Below are positions 1 to 11,367 of a stretch of DNA of 64,000 nt, piece by piece. Numbering within the stretch: the first letter of the stretch is position 1; every line of letters starts with the position of its first letter. Made by a program: the position numbers and the translations under genes. The stretch lies in contig NZ_JAELXT010000010.1 in the NCBI RefSeq assembly GCF_016427565.1, positions 62,001 through 126,000 on the forward strand. Direction: 5' to 3'. The notes beneath the pieces were generated by a model. The model had not been told where the DNA came from. It was given only the letters and a program-made list of their open reading frames with translations, and made no database searches. Source of the stretch: Microvirga splendida (lineage in GTDB: Bacteria; Pseudomonadota; Alphaproteobacteria; Rhizobiales; Beijerinckiaceae).

Positions 1-570
1 CCGCCCTCGATTCTCCAGGTGCCCGGCGCCATGGATGTGGCGGTGGAGTTCACCTCCATGTCCAAGACCTTCTCCATGGCCGGCTGGCGCATCGGCTTCG
101 CGGTGGGCAACGAGCGGCTCCTGGCGGCACTCGCCCGGGTGAAGTCCTATCTCGATTACGGGGCCTTCACGCCCGTGCAGGTGGCGGCCACCGCCGCCCT
201 GAACGGGCCCGACGACTGCATCCGCGAGATGCGCGCCACCTACAAGCGTCGCCGGGACGTGATGGTCGATTCGTTCGGGAAGGCCGGTTGGGACGTGCCG
301 GTGCCCACCGCGTCCATGTTCGCCTGGGTGCAGATCCCGGAGAAATTCCGGTCGCTGGGCAGCCTTGAGTTCTCCAAGCTCCTGGTGGAGAAAGCCGACG
401 TGGCGGTGGCGCCCGGCATCGGGTTCGGTGAGCACGGCGACGATTACGTGCGTATTGCCCTTGTGGAAAACGAGCAGCGCATCCGCCAGGCCGCCCGCAA
501 CATCCGCAAGTTCTTCGATCAGGCGGACCAGATGCTCCACAACGTGGTGCCGATGGTTCGCCGGGGCTGA
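1..570 (+). CDS. PLP-dependent class I/II aminotransferase, C-terminal part
   Basis: The frame is open from base 1, so the N-terminal half lies outside the window and about 189 residues are visible. The segment [13 protein letters not shown] holds the lysine that binds pyridoxal phosphate in fold-type I aminotransferases. The rest matches the small-domain C-terminus of the alanine/LL-diaminopimelate aminotransferase type (AlaC-like), including the late arginine in the YVRIALVEN segment that normally binds the substrate carboxylate. It lies 111 bp upstream of hom on the same strand, so a role in amino acid synthesis is plausible. Family is sure; the exact substrate (alanine, LL-DAP or aspartate family) cannot be set from this fragment. 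Confidence 0.9.
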   Translation, partial: PPSILQVPGAMDVAVEFTSMSKTFSMAGWRIGFAVGNERLLAALARVKSYLDYGAFTPVQVAATAALNGPDDCIREMRATYKRRRDVMVDSFGKAGWDVPVPTASMFAWVQIPEKFRSLGSLEFSKLLVEKADVAVAPGIGFGEHGDDYVRIALVENEQRIRQAARNIRKFFDQADQMLHNVVPMVRRG

Positions 571-681
571 TCCTCGCGGCAGGAATTGATGCCGGTGCCT
601 GTGACCGGGGTTCCGGTGCGCATGGACATGGAACCCTGGCAGTCGTAAAAGCAGCCCCAGATTTGCAAGGAGCTGCTGTTC

Positions 682-2004
682 GTGACACGTCCCCTTCGGG
701 TCGGCATCGCCGGCCTCGGCACCGTCGGCGCATCGGTCATTCGCATCCTCGACCGCCAGAATGAGGCCATCGCCCAGCGCGGTGGCAAGCCCGTTCAGGT
801 TGTGGCCGTTTCGGCCCGTGACCGGTCGAAGGACCGAGGCTTCGACCTCGCGCGCTTCACGTGGTTCGACAACCCGGTGGAGTTGGCCGGCGCTGCCGAT
901 GTGGATTGCGTGGTCGAGCTCGTCGGCGGCGCGGACGGGGCGGCCCTAGAGACGGTGCGCACGGCGCTCTCGGGCGGCAAGCATGTGGTCACGGCCAACA
1001 AGGCGCTGCTCGCCAAGCACGGGCTCGAGCTGGCGAAGCTGGCGGAAGACAAGGGCGTGTCGCTCGCCTTCGAGGCTTCCGTCGCCGGCGGCATCCCGAT
1101 CATCAAGACCCTTCGCGAGGCCCTGCCGGCCAACCGGATCTCGCGCCTCTACGGCATCCTCAACGGCACCTGCAACTACATCCTTTCCCGGATGGAGCTG
1201 GAGGGCCTGACCTTCCAGGAATGCCTGAAGGACGCCCAGCGTCTCGGCTATGCGGAGGCCGATCCGACCTTCGACGTCGAAGGCTTCGACACGGCCCACA
1301 AGCTCGCGATCCTCACCAGCCTTGCCTTTGGCACGCAGATCGACGCCGAGGCGATCTACGTCGAGGGCATCTCCTCCATCGCGCCGCTCGATCTGGCCAT
1401 GGCGAAGGAACTGGGATTCCGCATCAAGCTTCTCGGCGTCGCCGAGCGCACGAAGACCGGCATCGAGCAGCGCGTCCACCCGACCATGGTGCCCCGCACG
1501 TCCTCCATCGCCCAAGTCATGGGCGTGACGAACGCGGTCACCATCGACGCCGATGCGGTTCGCGAGCTGACCCTGATCGGCCCGGGGGCAGGGGGCGATG
1601 CCACCGCGTCCGCCGTCGTGGCGGACATCGCCGACGTGGCCACCGGCAAGGTGCAGCCGCTCTTCGGCGCGCCCATCGACCGGCTGGAGAAGGCGGCCCG
1701 TGCGCCCATGCAGCGCCACGAGGGCGGCTACTACATCCGCCTGACGGTCCACGACCGACCCGGCGTTGCCGCCGGCGTGGCGACGCGGATGGCCGAGGCC
1801 GAGATCTCGCTCGAGAGCATCCTCCAGAAGCGCTCCGAGACCGCAGCGAGCAAGGATCCGCACGGCCGTTCGGGCACCCCGGTTCCGCTGGTGCTCATCA
1901 CCTATGCAGCCACCGAGGCGTCGATCCGCTCCGCCCTGGAAAACATTATGGGGGATGGTCTTATTGCCGAGCCGCCCCAAGTCATTCGCATCGAACGCGA
2001 GTAA
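682..2004 (+). CDS. hom: Homoserine dehydrogenase
   Basis: Reduces aspartate semialdehyde to homoserine with NAD(P)H, the branch point towards threonine and methionine. The 440-residue protein has an N-terminal Rossmann motif GIAGLGTVGASV (residues 8-19), the catalytic domain with the GILNGTCNYIL segment around residues 160-170, and a C-terminal ACT domain from about residue 350 (YYIRLTVHDRPGVA) that normally senses threonine. The GTG start is supported by AAGGAG at 667-672, nine bases upstream. Length and domain order are standard for the monofunctional enzyme. glpX follows 56 bp downstream; thrB and thrC are not nearby. Confidence 0.97.
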   Translation: MTRPLRVGIAGLGTVGASVIRILDRQNEAIAQRGGKPVQVVAVSARDRSKDRGFDLARFTWFDNPVELAGAADVDCVVELVGGADGAALETVRTALSGGKHVVTANKALLAKHGLELAKLAEDKGVSLAFEASVAGGIPIIKTLREALPANRISRLYGILNGTCNYILSRMELEGLTFQECLKDAQRLGYAEADPTFDVEGFDTAHKLAILTSLAFGTQIDAEAIYVEGISSIAPLDLAMAKELGFRIKLLGVAERTKTGIEQRVHPTMVPRTSSIAQVMGVTNAVTIDADAVRELTLIGPGAGGDATASAVVADIADVATGKVQPLFGAPIDRLEKAARAPMQRHEGGYYIRLTVHDRPGVAAGVATRMAEAEISLESILQKRSETAASKDPHGRSGTPVPLVLITYAATEASIRSALENIMGDGLIAEPPQVIRIERE

Positions 2005-2060
2005 CCTACGCCCGGGCCGCACGGCCCGGCAACGACCATCATAAGGGAGACGACACGTCC

Positions 2061-3059
2061 ATGTCGCAAGGCATTACCGTCCAACCGGGCCAAATCATCG
2101 AGCGCATCCTGACCCTGGAGCTCGTCCGCGTCACCGAGCGCGCGGCGGTGGCCTCCGCCAGGCTGCGCGGCCGCGGCAACGAGAAGGCTGCCGACCAGGC
2201 CGCCGTGGATGCCATGCGCCGTGAGCTGAACAAGCTGCCCATCGACGGCACGGTGGTGATCGGCGAGGGCGAGCGCGACGAGGCCCCGATGCTGTTCATC
2301 GGCGAGCGCGTGGGCAACAAGCAGGGCCCGAAGGTCGACATCGCCGTCGATCCGCTGGAGGGCACCACGCTCTGCGCCAAGGACATGCCGGGCTCCATCG
2401 CCGTCATGGCCATGGCCGAAGCCGGCTCCCTGCTGGCCGCCCCCGACGTCTACATGCACAAGATCGCCGTTGGTCCGGGCTACCCGGCCGGCGTCGTTGA
2501 CCTGGATGCCAGCCCGGAGGAGAACCTTCACAACCTCGCCAAGGCGAAGGGCGTGAAGGTGAACGAGCTGACCGCCCTGGTGCTTGACCGCCCCCGCCAT
2601 GCGGACCTCATCGCCGCGATCCGCAAGACGGGCGCTGGCATCCGGTTGATCTCCGACGGCGACGTGGCCGGCGTGATCTTCACCACGAAGCCGGAAGAGA
2701 CGGGCATCGACATCTATCTCGGCATCGGCGCCGCGCCCGAGGGCGTGCTGGCGGCAGGGGCGTTGCGCTGCATCGGCGGCCAGATGCAGGCCCGCCTGAT
2801 CCTCGACTCGGAGGAGAAGCGCTCCCGCGCCCTCCAGATGGGCGTGACCGATCCCAACAAGAAATACGACATGACCGACCTGGCTCGTGGCGACGTGATC
2901 GTGGCCGCGACCGGCGTGACCGACGGCGCCCTGATCAAGGGCGTTCATTTCGGCAAGGACGTGATCACCACCGAGACGGTGGTCTACCGCTCCGCAACCG
3001 GCACCGTGCGCCGCATCTACGGCGAGCACCGGGAGCTGTCGAAGTTCCACCTGGATTAA
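2061..3059 (+). CDS. glpX: Class II fructose-1,6-bisphosphatase
   Basis: Hydrolyses fructose-1,6-bisphosphate to fructose-6-phosphate in gluconeogenesis. The ATG at 2061 gives 332 residues and has AGGGAGA at 2043-2049 upstream; the longer open frame that begins inside hom is not needed. The metal-binding signature VDPLEGTT (about residues 96-103) is the lithium-sensitive phosphatase motif of the GlpX family, and IGEGERDEAPM upstream supplies the first acidic metal ligands. The hom-glpX order suggests co-transcription, closed by the hairpin at 3084-3106. Confidence 0.97.
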   Translation: MSQGITVQPGQIIERILTLELVRVTERAAVASARLRGRGNEKAADQAAVDAMRRELNKLPIDGTVVIGEGERDEAPMLFIGERVGNKQGPKVDIAVDPLEGTTLCAKDMPGSIAVMAMAEAGSLLAAPDVYMHKIAVGPGYPAGVVDLDASPEENLHNLAKAKGVKVNELTALVLDRPRHADLIAAIRKTGAGIRLISDGDVAGVIFTTKPEETGIDIYLGIGAAPEGVLAAGALRCIGGQMQARLILDSEEKRSRALQMGVTDPNKKYDMTDLARGDVIVAATGVTDGALIKGVHFGKDVITTETVVYRSATGTVRRIYGEHRELSKFHLD

Positions 3060-3083
3060 TTCTGTTCAGAAGCTTGTTTTCTC

Positions 3084-3114
3084 ATGGCCGGGTTCGTCCC
3101 GGCCATTTGCATTT
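3084..3114 (+). terminator. Rho-independent terminator after glpX
   Basis: A perfect 9-bp stem (ATGGCCGGG / CCCGGCCAT) with loop TTCGT spans 3084-3106 and is followed by a T-rich stretch TTTGCATTTT. It begins 24 bp after the glpX stop codon. Confidence 0.75.
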
Positions 3115-3167
3115 TCATGATCTCTCACCGCATCCTGGGGCGCAGTGCCCTCGGGATCAAAAACACG

Positions 3168-3611
3168 ATGCTTCGAATCCGCCCCTTCCGCCCTGACGAC
3201 CGTGCCGCTTGGGAGCCCCTGTGGCGGGGTTATCTGACCTTCTACAAAGCCACCCTGGCCGCAGAGGTGACCGGGGAGACGTGGCGGCGGCTCAACGATC
3301 CGGGCGAGCCCATGCATGGCCTTGTGGCTGAACTCGACGGCAGGATCGTCGGCATCGTGCATTACATCTATCACCGCTCCACTTGGACCACGGGCGACTA
3401 CTGCTATCTGCAGGACCTGTTCACGGCCGAGGAAGCCCGCGGCCAGGGCGCCGGCCGTGCCCTGATCGAGGCGGTCTACGAGCGGGCGAAGGCTAATGGC
3501 GCAAGCCGCGTCTACTGGCTGACCCACGAGACCAATACCGCAGCCCAAGCGCTCTATGAGAAGGTCGCCTCCCGCAGCGGCTTCATCCAGTACCGGCATC
3601 TGCTGGGCTGA
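3168..3611 (+). CDS. GNAT family N-acetyltransferase
   Basis: Transfers an acetyl group from acetyl-CoA to an unknown amine. The ATG at 3168 gives 147 residues beginning MLRIRPFRPDD, the usual GNAT first strand. The earlier in-frame ATG at 3084 lies in the terminator hairpin and is unlikely. Around residues 90-105, EEARGQGAGRALIEA is the acetyl-CoA pyrophosphate loop (Q/RxxGxG/A), and the later NTAAQALYEKV segment is the normal motif B region. No strong ribosome binding site is visible. It stands alone between glpX and recJ, so context does not hint at the substrate. Confidence 0.85.
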   Translation: MLRIRPFRPDDRAAWEPLWRGYLTFYKATLAAEVTGETWRRLNDPGEPMHGLVAELDGRIVGIVHYIYHRSTWTTGDYCYLQDLFTAEEARGQGAGRALIEAVYERAKANGASRVYWLTHETNTAAQALYEKVASRSGFIQYRHLLG

Positions 3612-3702
3612 CACGTCCGCGGGCCGGTGCCCAAGAGTGACGCCCAAGAGTGACGATGTGGCGAGGGTGCTTTGACCACAATTCGGGGGTAAGAGTCCCA
3701 TT

Positions 3703-5514
3703 GTGACCGAATCATCTCCTCTTCACCTGCCCAAGCCCTTCCTGGGCGTCGCCAATTCCGCCCTCGGGCGCACCTGGGTCGAGCGCTGCGATGCCGCCCA
3801 GAGCACGATTGCGCTCGCCATTGCCCAGACTCACGGCCTGCCGGATATCCTCGCACGTGTGCTTGCAGGGCGAGGTGTCGGCATCCATGAGACGGACGGC
3901 TTCCTGAACCCGCGCCTGCGGGACCTCATGCCGGATCCGCACAAGCTCACCGACATGGAAGCGGCGGCCTCCCGCCTCGCCGACGCGGTGACGCGGGGCG
4001 AGAAGGTGGCGATCTTTGGCGACTACGACGTGGACGGCGCCTGCAGCGCCGCGCTTCTGGCCGAGTATCTGCGCGCCTGCGGGGTGGAATACGCCATTCA
4101 CATCCCCGACCGGATCACCGAGGGTTACGGTCCGAACGTGGATGCGATCCGGGCTCTGAAAGAGCAGGGCGCCGACATCCTGGTGACGGTCGATTGCGGC
4201 ACCGCCAGCATCGAGCCCCTGGCGGAAGCCCGCCGCCTCGGCCTCGACCCCCTCGTTCTCGACCACCATCAAGCCCCCGAGCAACTGCCCGAGGCGCTCG
4301 CGATCGTAAACCCGAACCGGCAGGACGACCTGTCGGGCCTCGGCCATCTCTGTGCGGCGGGCGTGGTCTTCCTGACCCTCGTGGCCCTCAACCGCACCCT
4401 GCGCTCGCGCGGGTTCTTCAATGGCCGCGCCGAGCCCGACCTGATGGGCAGCCTCGACCTCGTGGCCCTTGCCACGGTGGCCGACGTGGTGCCGCTGGTG
4501 GGTCTGAACCGCGCCTTCGTTCGCCAGGGACTGGCGATCATGAGAAGCCGCCGCCGGGTGGGCCTGGCGGCGCTCTTCGACACGGCAGGCCTCGCAGGCG
4601 CGCCGGAGAGCTGGCATCTCGGCTATCTCGTCGGGCCCCGCATCAATGCCGGCGGGCGCATCGGCGATGCGGCTCTCGGCTCGAGGCTTCTCCTGACCGA
4701 GGATCCGGTCCAGGCCGGCCGCCTGGCCGCCGAGTTGGACCGGCTCAACCGGGACCGGCAGGCCATCGAAGTCGTGGCGGTCGCTGAAGCCGAAGCCCAG
4801 GCCATGATGGCTCTGGAGCGCATGCCGGACCTGCCGGTTCTCGTGACAGCTTCGGCCGAGTGGCACCCTGGCGTGGTTGGGCTGATCTCCGCCCGGACCA
4901 AGGAGCGGTTCCGACGCCCGGCGTTTGCGTTCACCCTCAACCAGGATGGCACGGCCACAGGCTCGGGCCGTTCGGTGCCGGGGGTTGATCTGGGCTATGC
5001 CGTACGGGCTGCCGTGGAGGCGGGCCTGGCGATCAAGGGCGGCGGCCACACCATGGCGGCGGGCGTAACGATCCAGGCCGCGGATCTCCAGCGCTTCCTC
5101 GACTTCATCACCGAAAGGCTCTCGGAACCGGTGAGCGCCATGCGGCTGCGGGACAATTTCGCCATCGACGCAACCCTGACCGCCGGCGGCGCTCAGCCTT
5201 CCCTGGTGACGGCGCTGGAGCGAGCAGGGCCGTTCGGTCAGGGGCAGCCCGAGCCCATCTTCGTTTTCCCGCAGCATCGGGTGGTCGAGGCGAGGGAGGT
5301 CGGCAGCGGCGGGCATCTGCGCGTGAAGCTTCGCGGCGGCGACGGCAGCTTCATCGGCGGAATCGCCTTCCGGGCTGCGGGCCAGCCGCTGGGCAACGTC
5401 CTGTCCCAAGCCATCGGCAACCCGCTCCATGTGGCGGGCACGCTCTCCATCGACCGGTGGGGCGGCGGGGAAAAGGCCGAGCTTCGCATCGCGGATGCCG
5501 CAAGGCCGGAATAA
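3703..5514 (+). CDS. recJ: Single-stranded-DNA-specific exonuclease RecJ
   Basis: 5'-3' single-strand exonuclease of recombination and mismatch repair. The 603-residue protein starts with GTG. It shows the DHH domain with GDYDVDGACSAALL (about residues 105-118) and the DHH motif itself (VLDHHQAP, about 186-193), both providing manganese ligands. The DHHA1 domain follows with GGGHTMAAGVTI near residue 447. The C-terminal part (residues 470-600) corresponds to the RecJ OB domain. Length is typical. A tRNA-Glu gene follows 78 bp downstream. Confidence 0.97.
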   Translation: MTESSPLHLPKPFLGVANSALGRTWVERCDAAQSTIALAIAQTHGLPDILARVLAGRGVGIHETDGFLNPRLRDLMPDPHKLTDMEAAASRLADAVTRGEKVAIFGDYDVDGACSAALLAEYLRACGVEYAIHIPDRITEGYGPNVDAIRALKEQGADILVTVDCGTASIEPLAEARRLGLDPLVLDHHQAPEQLPEALAIVNPNRQDDLSGLGHLCAAGVVFLTLVALNRTLRSRGFFNGRAEPDLMGSLDLVALATVADVVPLVGLNRAFVRQGLAIMRSRRRVGLAALFDTAGLAGAPESWHLGYLVGPRINAGGRIGDAALGSRLLLTEDPVQAGRLAAELDRLNRDRQAIEVVAVAEAEAQAMMALERMPDLPVLVTASAEWHPGVVGLISARTKERFRRPAFAFTLNQDGTATGSGRSVPGVDLGYAVRAAVEAGLAIKGGGHTMAAGVTIQAADLQRFLDFITERLSEPVSAMRLRDNFAIDATLTAGGAQPSLVTALERAGPFGQGQPEPIFVFPQHRVVEAREVGSGGHLRVKLRGGDGSFIGGIAFRAAGQPLGNVLSQAIGNPLHVAGTLSIDRWGGGEKAELRIADAARPE

Positions 5515-5528
5515 TTCAAATCCGGTGC

Positions 5529-5557
5529 TTGCGATGCGTCACGAACCCATCTATAGC
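5529..5557 (+). promoter_or_regulatory. Probable sigma-70 promoter of tRNA-Glu
   Basis: TTGCGA (5529-5534) and TATAGC (5552-5557) are separated by 17 bp. The -10 box ends 35 bp before the mature 5' end of the tRNA, a fitting distance for a short 5' leader. Seen by eye only. Confidence 0.5.
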
Positions 5558-5592
5558 TTCGCCCACTTCGGCGGCACCGCCCCGAACGACCC

Positions 5593-5667
5593 GCGCCCTT
5601 CGTCTATCGGTTAGGACGCCAGCCTTTCACGCTGGAGAGAGGGGTTCGACTCCCCTAGGGCGCGCCA
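5593..5667 (+). tRNA. tRNA-Glu (anticodon TTC)
   Basis: A full cloverleaf can be folded. The acceptor stem is GCGCCCT with AGGGCGC, the anticodon stem CCAGC with GCTGG encloses the loop CTTTCAC, and the T arm contains GGTTCGACTCC. The anticodon TTC is at 5626-5628. The CCA end is encoded (5665-5667) and the discriminator base is G. Confidence 0.97.
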
Positions 5668-5820
5668 TTCTTATCTCCATCCCGAAAATATCAGTAGTTC
5701 GAGCGGCTTGAGGGCGTTTCTGCGTCCGATGTCTGATCGTGGGAGCCGGTTGTCGATGAGCGGCGCGGCTCTCGCAGGTTCGACGGGAAGGCAAGTCGCG
5801 CGGCCGTATATTGCTGTACC

Positions 5821-7037
5821 TTACGATGCCCGCAGCCACTGGCGCGGATTGCTTTTCTCCGACGGTTCGCCCGAGAGCGCGCGGCAAAGCGCCTGCATCG
5901 ATGCCAGGCTATGAATAGGCCGGAATTCGTCCACATGGGGCAGCATTGCCCGGATGCCGGTGGCACGGGCCTCGAAAGCGTCGAAGCGCAGGAGCGGGTT
6001 CAGCCAGATCAGGCGGCGGCAGGAGCGCTTGAGCCGGTCCATCTCGAAGGTCAGTTCTCGCGTCACCTCCCGCTCAAGCCCATCCGTGAAGAGCAGCACG
6101 ATGGCACCCTGGCCGAGCACCCGGCGGGACCAGTGGCGGTTGAAGTCGTGGAGCGCATGGGCGATCCGCGTTCCGCCCTCCCAGTCCTGCACGCGTTTCG
6201 ACGCGCGGGCCAGCGCCTCGTCCGGGTCGCGGCTCGTCAGCTCGCGGCTGATGTTGGTCAGGCGCGTGGCGAAGACGAAGGAGTGAACCTTTCGCCTCTT
6301 CTCGGCAATGGCGTGCAGGAAATGCAGGAAGAGCCGCGAGTAATCCGCCATGGAGCCGGAGATATCCATGAGCGCAACCACCGGCGCGTGCCGCACGGCA
6401 GGGGAACGGTAGGCGAGATCAATCGCGGCTCCGCCGCCGCGCAGCGAGCGCCGGAAGGTCCTGCGCGGATCGATCCTCCGGCCTCGCGGATCGGACAGGA
6501 ATCGGCGCGTGCTCACCTCGTCGTCCGGCAGGGACATCTCGGCAATCAGGCGCTTGGTGACAGCGATCTCGGCCGCCGACATCTGGGCGAAATCCTTCGC
6601 CTTCAGAACCTCACGATCCGAGACGGTGAGGCGGGCCGTGAATTCGGTCTTCTCCACCGGCTCCGGCTTCTCCTGCCGGGGCGTGGCCAGGGCCTCGGCC
6701 ACCCGAAGGGCGCCGGCCTGGGGCTTCTTCTCCTCCTTGGCCCCGCCGGGCGCAATCGGCGACATCTGGGCGATGAGCTTCTCGACGAGCGCGCGCCGCC
6801 GCCAGAAGATCCTGAAGGCTTGGTCGAACAGGATGCTGTGCTCGTGCCGCTTCACGAAAACCGCATGAAGGGTCCAGTAAAAGTCCTCTCGCGTGCCGAT
6901 CCGCGCCGCTTCGACCGCCGCGATGGCATCGAGAACCGCCCCGGGGCCGACCGGCAGACCTGCGGCCCGCAAGGCACGGGCGAAGTAAGCGATGTTGTCT
7001 GCAAGGCGACCTTCCCCCTGGCGGGCGGGCGTGTCGG

Positions 7038-7041
<4 letters not shown>
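5821..7041 (-). CDS. coxE: VWA domain-containing protein, CoxE-like
   Basis: CoxE-family proteins act with a MoxR-type AAA+ ATPase to mature the molybdenum-copper active site of aerobic CO dehydrogenase and related hydroxylases. The 406-residue protein has a basic N-terminal half and a von Willebrand A domain whose MIDAS motif DISGS lies in VVALMDISGSMADYS (about residues 221-235); the later FTDGLEREV supplies the other metal ligands. The GTG start overlaps the stop codon of the MoxR gene by four bases, so translation is coupled. It is the last gene of the cox operon. The acetylene or CO role is known only for relatives; here it follows from context. Confidence 0.88.
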
Positions 7042-7952
<911 letters not shown>

Positions 7953-8030
7953 GGGCTGTGTTGCCTCCTCAAGGGCATGATGCCCGGGGCGGGCCCGGGC
8001 ATCAGGTTAAGGTCGTTCGCGAGTGGCCGT

Positions 8031-8837
8031 TCAGCCCCGCGCGGAAGCCGCCTGCACGGCTCGCCGTGCCATGACACCGACGAGGTGAGCCCGATAGGCG
8101 GCATCCGCATGGATGTCGCTGTTCATCTCGTCCTGCGACACGGCAATGCCGTCGAGAGCCTCCGGGGCGAAATTTCCGCTCAGCGCCTGTTCCATCTCCG
8201 GCACCCGGAACACGCCGTTCGAGCCCGCACCTGTGACGGCGACGCGGGCACCGTCCGCGTGCTTGGCGACGAACACGCCGACGAGGGCATAGCGCGAGGC
8301 AGGGTTGCGGAACTTGGCATAGGCTGCCTGCGATGGGATCTTGAACGACACCTGGGTGATGATCTCGCCCTCCTCCAGAGCGGTCGTGAAGATGCCCTGG
8401 AAGAAGTCGTCCGCGGCGATCTTGCGCTGGTTGGTGATGATCGTCGCGTTCAAGGCAAGACACGCCGCTGGATAATCCGCGGACGGATCGTTGTTGGCGA
8501 TGGAGCCGCCGATGGTGCCGCGGTTGCGCACATGCGGGTCGCCGATGAGCTCGGCCATCTCGGCAAGGGCCGGGATCGCCTGCTTCACTTCGGCCGAGCT
8601 CGCGACCTCCGCGTGCTTCATCATGGCCCCGATGGTGATCGTGTCGCCGGAGCGCTCGATGCCGCGCAGTTCGGCGATCTGCCCGAGATCGATCAGGTTG
8701 GACGGGCCCGCGAGCCGCAGCTTCATGGTCGGCAGCAGGGTGTGACCGCCGGCGAGGAACTTCATGTCCTCTGCCTGACCGGCGAGGCTGGCGGCCTCCT
8801 TGACGCTCGTGGGGCGGTGATATTCGAAAGCGTACAT
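8031..8837 (-). CDS. coxM: Molybdenum hydroxylase FAD-binding medium subunit (CoxM family)
   Basis: Carries FAD and passes electrons from the iron-sulfur subunit to the acceptor. The 268-residue protein begins MYAFEYHRP and has the two FAD-binding signatures of the family: LAGGHTLLPTMK (about 29-40) and GGSIANNDPSADYPAA (about 108-123). The CO_deh_flav_C domain fills the last 100 residues. It starts 12 bp after the end of coxL, so the two are in one transcript. The S-L-M gene order is the one usual for form II enzymes. Confidence 0.93.
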   Translation of the reverse strand: MYAFEYHRPTSVKEAASLAGQAEDMKFLAGGHTLLPTMKLRLAGPSNLIDLGQIAELRGIERSGDTITIGAMMKHAEVASSAEVKQAIPALAEMAELIGDPHVRNRGTIGGSIANNDPSADYPAACLALNATIITNQRKIAADDFFQGIFTTALEEGEIITQVSFKIPSQAAYAKFRNPASRYALVGVFVAKHADGARVAVTGAGSNGVFRVPEMEQALSGNFAPEALDGIAVSQDEMNSDIHADAAYRAHLVGVMARRAVQAASARG

Positions 8838-8849
8838 GGACGTTCTCCC

Positions 8850-11213
8850 TTATTCCGCCGCCATGGGCATGCGCGCCTTCTGAGCCGCTCGCCAGACCGC
8901 CTGAGGCGTTGCCGGCATGGCGATGTCTTCGTGTCCCAGCGCATCGGTGATCGCGTTGATGACCGCCGGCGGAGCCGCAATGGCGCCCGCCTCGCCGCAG
9001 CCCTTGATGCCGAGCGGATTCGAAGGGCAGGGGGTCACCGTCATGCCGACCTGGAAGGACGGCAGGTCGATGGCACGCGGCATGCAGTAGTCGTTGAAGC
9101 TCGCCGTTATGAGCTGGCCGCTCTCGTCATAGAAGGCGCCTTCGAGAAGTGCCTGCCCGACGCCCTGCGCGATGCCACCGTGAACCTGACCTTCGACGAT
9201 CATCGGGTTGATGATCACCCCGAAATCGTCCACCGCCGTCCAGCGCTCGATCTTGGTCACGCCCGTATCCGGGTCGATCTCCACCTCGCAGATGTGGACG
9301 CCCGCCGGGAAGGTGAAGTTGGTGGGGTCGTAGAACGCTCCCTCCTTCAGGCCGGGCTCCAGATCCTGGCCCGAGAACTTGTGGGCGATATAGGCCTGAA
9401 GGGCGATTTCGCCGAAGGCCATGGAACGGTCGGTGCCGGCAACGCCGAACCGGCCGTCCTTGAACTCGATGTCGCCCTCGGACGCTTCGAGCACATGGGC
9501 CGCCACCTTCTTGCCCTTGGCGATCACCTTGTCGATGGCTTTGGCGATGGCCGACATACCCACCGCACCGGAGCGCGAGCCGTAGGTGCCCATCCCGAAC
9601 TGCACCTTGTCGGTGTCGCCATGGACGATGCTGACCTGATCGATGGAAATGCCGAGCCGGTCGGAGACGAGCTGGGCGAATGTGGTCTCGTGGCCCTGGC
9701 CGTGGCTGTGCGAGCCGGTGAGCACCTCGACGGAGCCGGTCGGGTTGACGCGCACCTCGGCGGATTCCCACAGGCCCACGCCCGCGCCGAGCGAGCCGAC
9801 CGCCTGCGATGGAGCGATGCCGCAGGCCTCGATATAGCTCGAGAACCCGATGCCCCGCAGCTTGCCGCGGCGGGCGCTTTCCTGCTTGCGTTGCTGGAAG
9901 TTCTTGTAGTCGGCAATCTCCAGCGCCTTGTCGAGGGAGGCGGCATAGTCGCCCGTGTCGTAGGTCATGATGACCGGCGTCGCATGAGGGAATTGCGTGA
10001 TGTAGTTCTTGCGCCGGAACTCGGCCGGGTTCTGCCCCAGTTCACGCGCGGTCTTCTCGACGAGCCGCTCGACCACGAATGTTGCCTCGGGCCTTCCAGC
10101 ACCGCGATAGGCATCGACCGGCGCCGTGTTTGTATAGACCCCGTCCACCTCGCAGTAGATCGCGGGAATATCGTACTGGCCCGACAGGAGCGGAGCATAG
10201 AGATAGGTCGGCACCGACGACGAGAAGGTGGAAAGATAGGCGCCGAGATTGGCCGTGGTGTGGACCCTCAGGCCGATGATCTTGCCGTTCTCGTCGGTGG
10301 CCATCTCCGCATGGGTGACGTGATCGCGGCCATGGGCGTCGGACAGGAAGGCTTCCGAGCGGTCGGAGGTCCACTTCACCGGCCGCTTGACCTTCTTGGC
10401 CGCCCAGACGCAGACCGTCTCTTCCGCATAGATGAAGATCTTGGACCCGAACCCGCCGCCCACGTCCGGCGCGATCACGCGCAGCTTGTGCTCGGGCGCG
10501 ACGCCGATGAAGGCGGAGAGGACGAGACGGGCCACATGCGGGTTCTGGCTCGTGGTGTAGAGCGTATAGTTGTCGGTCCCGAAATCGTATTCGCCCACCG
10601 CCGCACGAGGCTCGATGGGGTTCGGCACGAGGCGGTTGTTGACGAGGTCGATCTTGGTCACGTGCTTCGCCCGTGCGAACGCCGCTTCCGTCTCGTCCTT
10701 GTTGCCGAGATGCCAGTTGAACACGGTGTTGTCGGGCGAGACCTCATGCACCTGCACCGATGCCTTCGTGGCCTGGGCCGTGTCGACCACGGCCGGAAGA
10801 ACGTCGTAATCGACCACGATGGCCTCCGCCGCGTCCTTGGCCTGGGCGAGCGTCTCGGCGATCACCACCGCCACATGGTCGCCAACGTAGCGCACCTTGC
10901 CCTGCGCCAACGCCGGATGCGGCCCCGCCTTCATCGGGGAGCCGTCCTTGGAGTGGATCATCCAGCCGCAGATGAGGCCGCCGATCTTGTCGGCCGCGAG
11001 ATCGTCGCCCGTGAAGACGGCGATCACGCCCGGCATGATCGTCGCCGGTCCCGTGTCGATGGACCGGATCGCCGCGTGGGCATGCGGCGAGCGGAGGAAA
11101 TATGCGTGAGCCTGGCCAGGCCGGTTGAAGTCGTCCACGTAGCGTCCCTGGCCGGTGACGAAACGCTGATCCTCTTTCCGGCGTACGGGTGCGCCGATCC
11201 CTGTTGCGGTCAT
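8850..11213 (-). CDS. coxL: Molybdenum hydroxylase large subunit, form II CO dehydrogenase type
   Basis: Holds the molybdopterin cytosine dinucleotide site of an aerobic CO-dehydrogenase/xanthine-dehydrogenase family enzyme. I place the start at ATG 11213 ([12 protein letters not shown]), with GGGAGGA just upstream, which gives 787 residues. The frame stays open further upstream, but that part is not protein-like. [11 protein letters not shown] (about 248-258) is the family motif. At residues 368-374 the active-site loop reads AYRGAGR, the form II signature; the form I loop AYxCSFR with its copper-binding cysteine is absent. The candidate catalytic base is Glu741 in GCGEAG. Oxidation of CO is therefore not established; another aldehyde or heterocycle substrate is possible. 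Confidence 0.93.
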   Translation of the reverse strand: MTATGIGAPVRRKEDQRFVTGQGRYVDDFNRPGQAHAYFLRSPHAHAAIRSIDTGPATIMPGVIAVFTGDDLAADKIGGLICGWMIHSKDGSPMKAGPHPALAQGKVRYVGDHVAVVIAETLAQAKDAAEAIVVDYDVLPAVVDTAQATKASVQVHEVSPDNTVFNWHLGNKDETEAAFARAKHVTKIDLVNNRLVPNPIEPRAAVGEYDFGTDNYTLYTTSQNPHVARLVLSAFIGVAPEHKLRVIAPDVGGGFGSKIFIYAEETVCVWAAKKVKRPVKWTSDRSEAFLSDAHGRDHVTHAEMATDENGKIIGLRVHTTANLGAYLSTFSSSVPTYLYAPLLSGQYDIPAIYCEVDGVYTNTAPVDAYRGAGRPEATFVVERLVEKTARELGQNPAEFRRKNYITQFPHATPVIMTYDTGDYAASLDKALEIADYKNFQQRKQESARRGKLRGIGFSSYIEACGIAPSQAVGSLGAGVGLWESAEVRVNPTGSVEVLTGSHSHGQGHETTFAQLVSDRLGISIDQVSIVHGDTDKVQFGMGTYGSRSGAVGMSAIAKAIDKVIAKGKKVAAHVLEASEGDIEFKDGRFGVAGTDRSMAFGEIALQAYIAHKFSGQDLEPGLKEGAFYDPTNFTFPAGVHICEVEIDPDTGVTKIERWTAVDDFGVIINPMIVEGQVHGGIAQGVGQALLEGAFYDESGQLITASFNDYCMPRAIDLPSFQVGMTVTPCPSNPLGIKGCGEAGAIAAPPAVINAITDALGHEDIAMPATPQAVWRAAQKARMPMAAE

Positions 11214-11367
11214 GAAATCCTCCCTGTCTTCGTTGGCCCTCAACCGGAAACGAAAAGCGAACTGGGAAGCTGGAGAGGGCTTCGAGTGAGCGCCTTCTCC
11301 GCGGCTCGCCTGCTGCTCGCACCTCTTCGGGAGGGCACCGTGCGTTGAACGAACGTGTCGGGCCGTC

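Noticed and set aside
5593..5820. tRNA-Glu as an integration site
   Set aside because: No direct repeat of the tRNA 3' end, no integrase and no change in gene style beside it.
8850..11213. Calling the large subunit a proven CO dehydrogenase
   Set aside because: The active-site loop is AYRGAGR (form II), so CO oxidation is not supported by the sequence.
7977..11348. A 1123-codon open frame on the plus strand across the cox genes
   Set aside because: It is antisense to coxM and coxL, which have full family motifs. High G+C content gives such long shadow frames, and its sequence has no recognisable domain.
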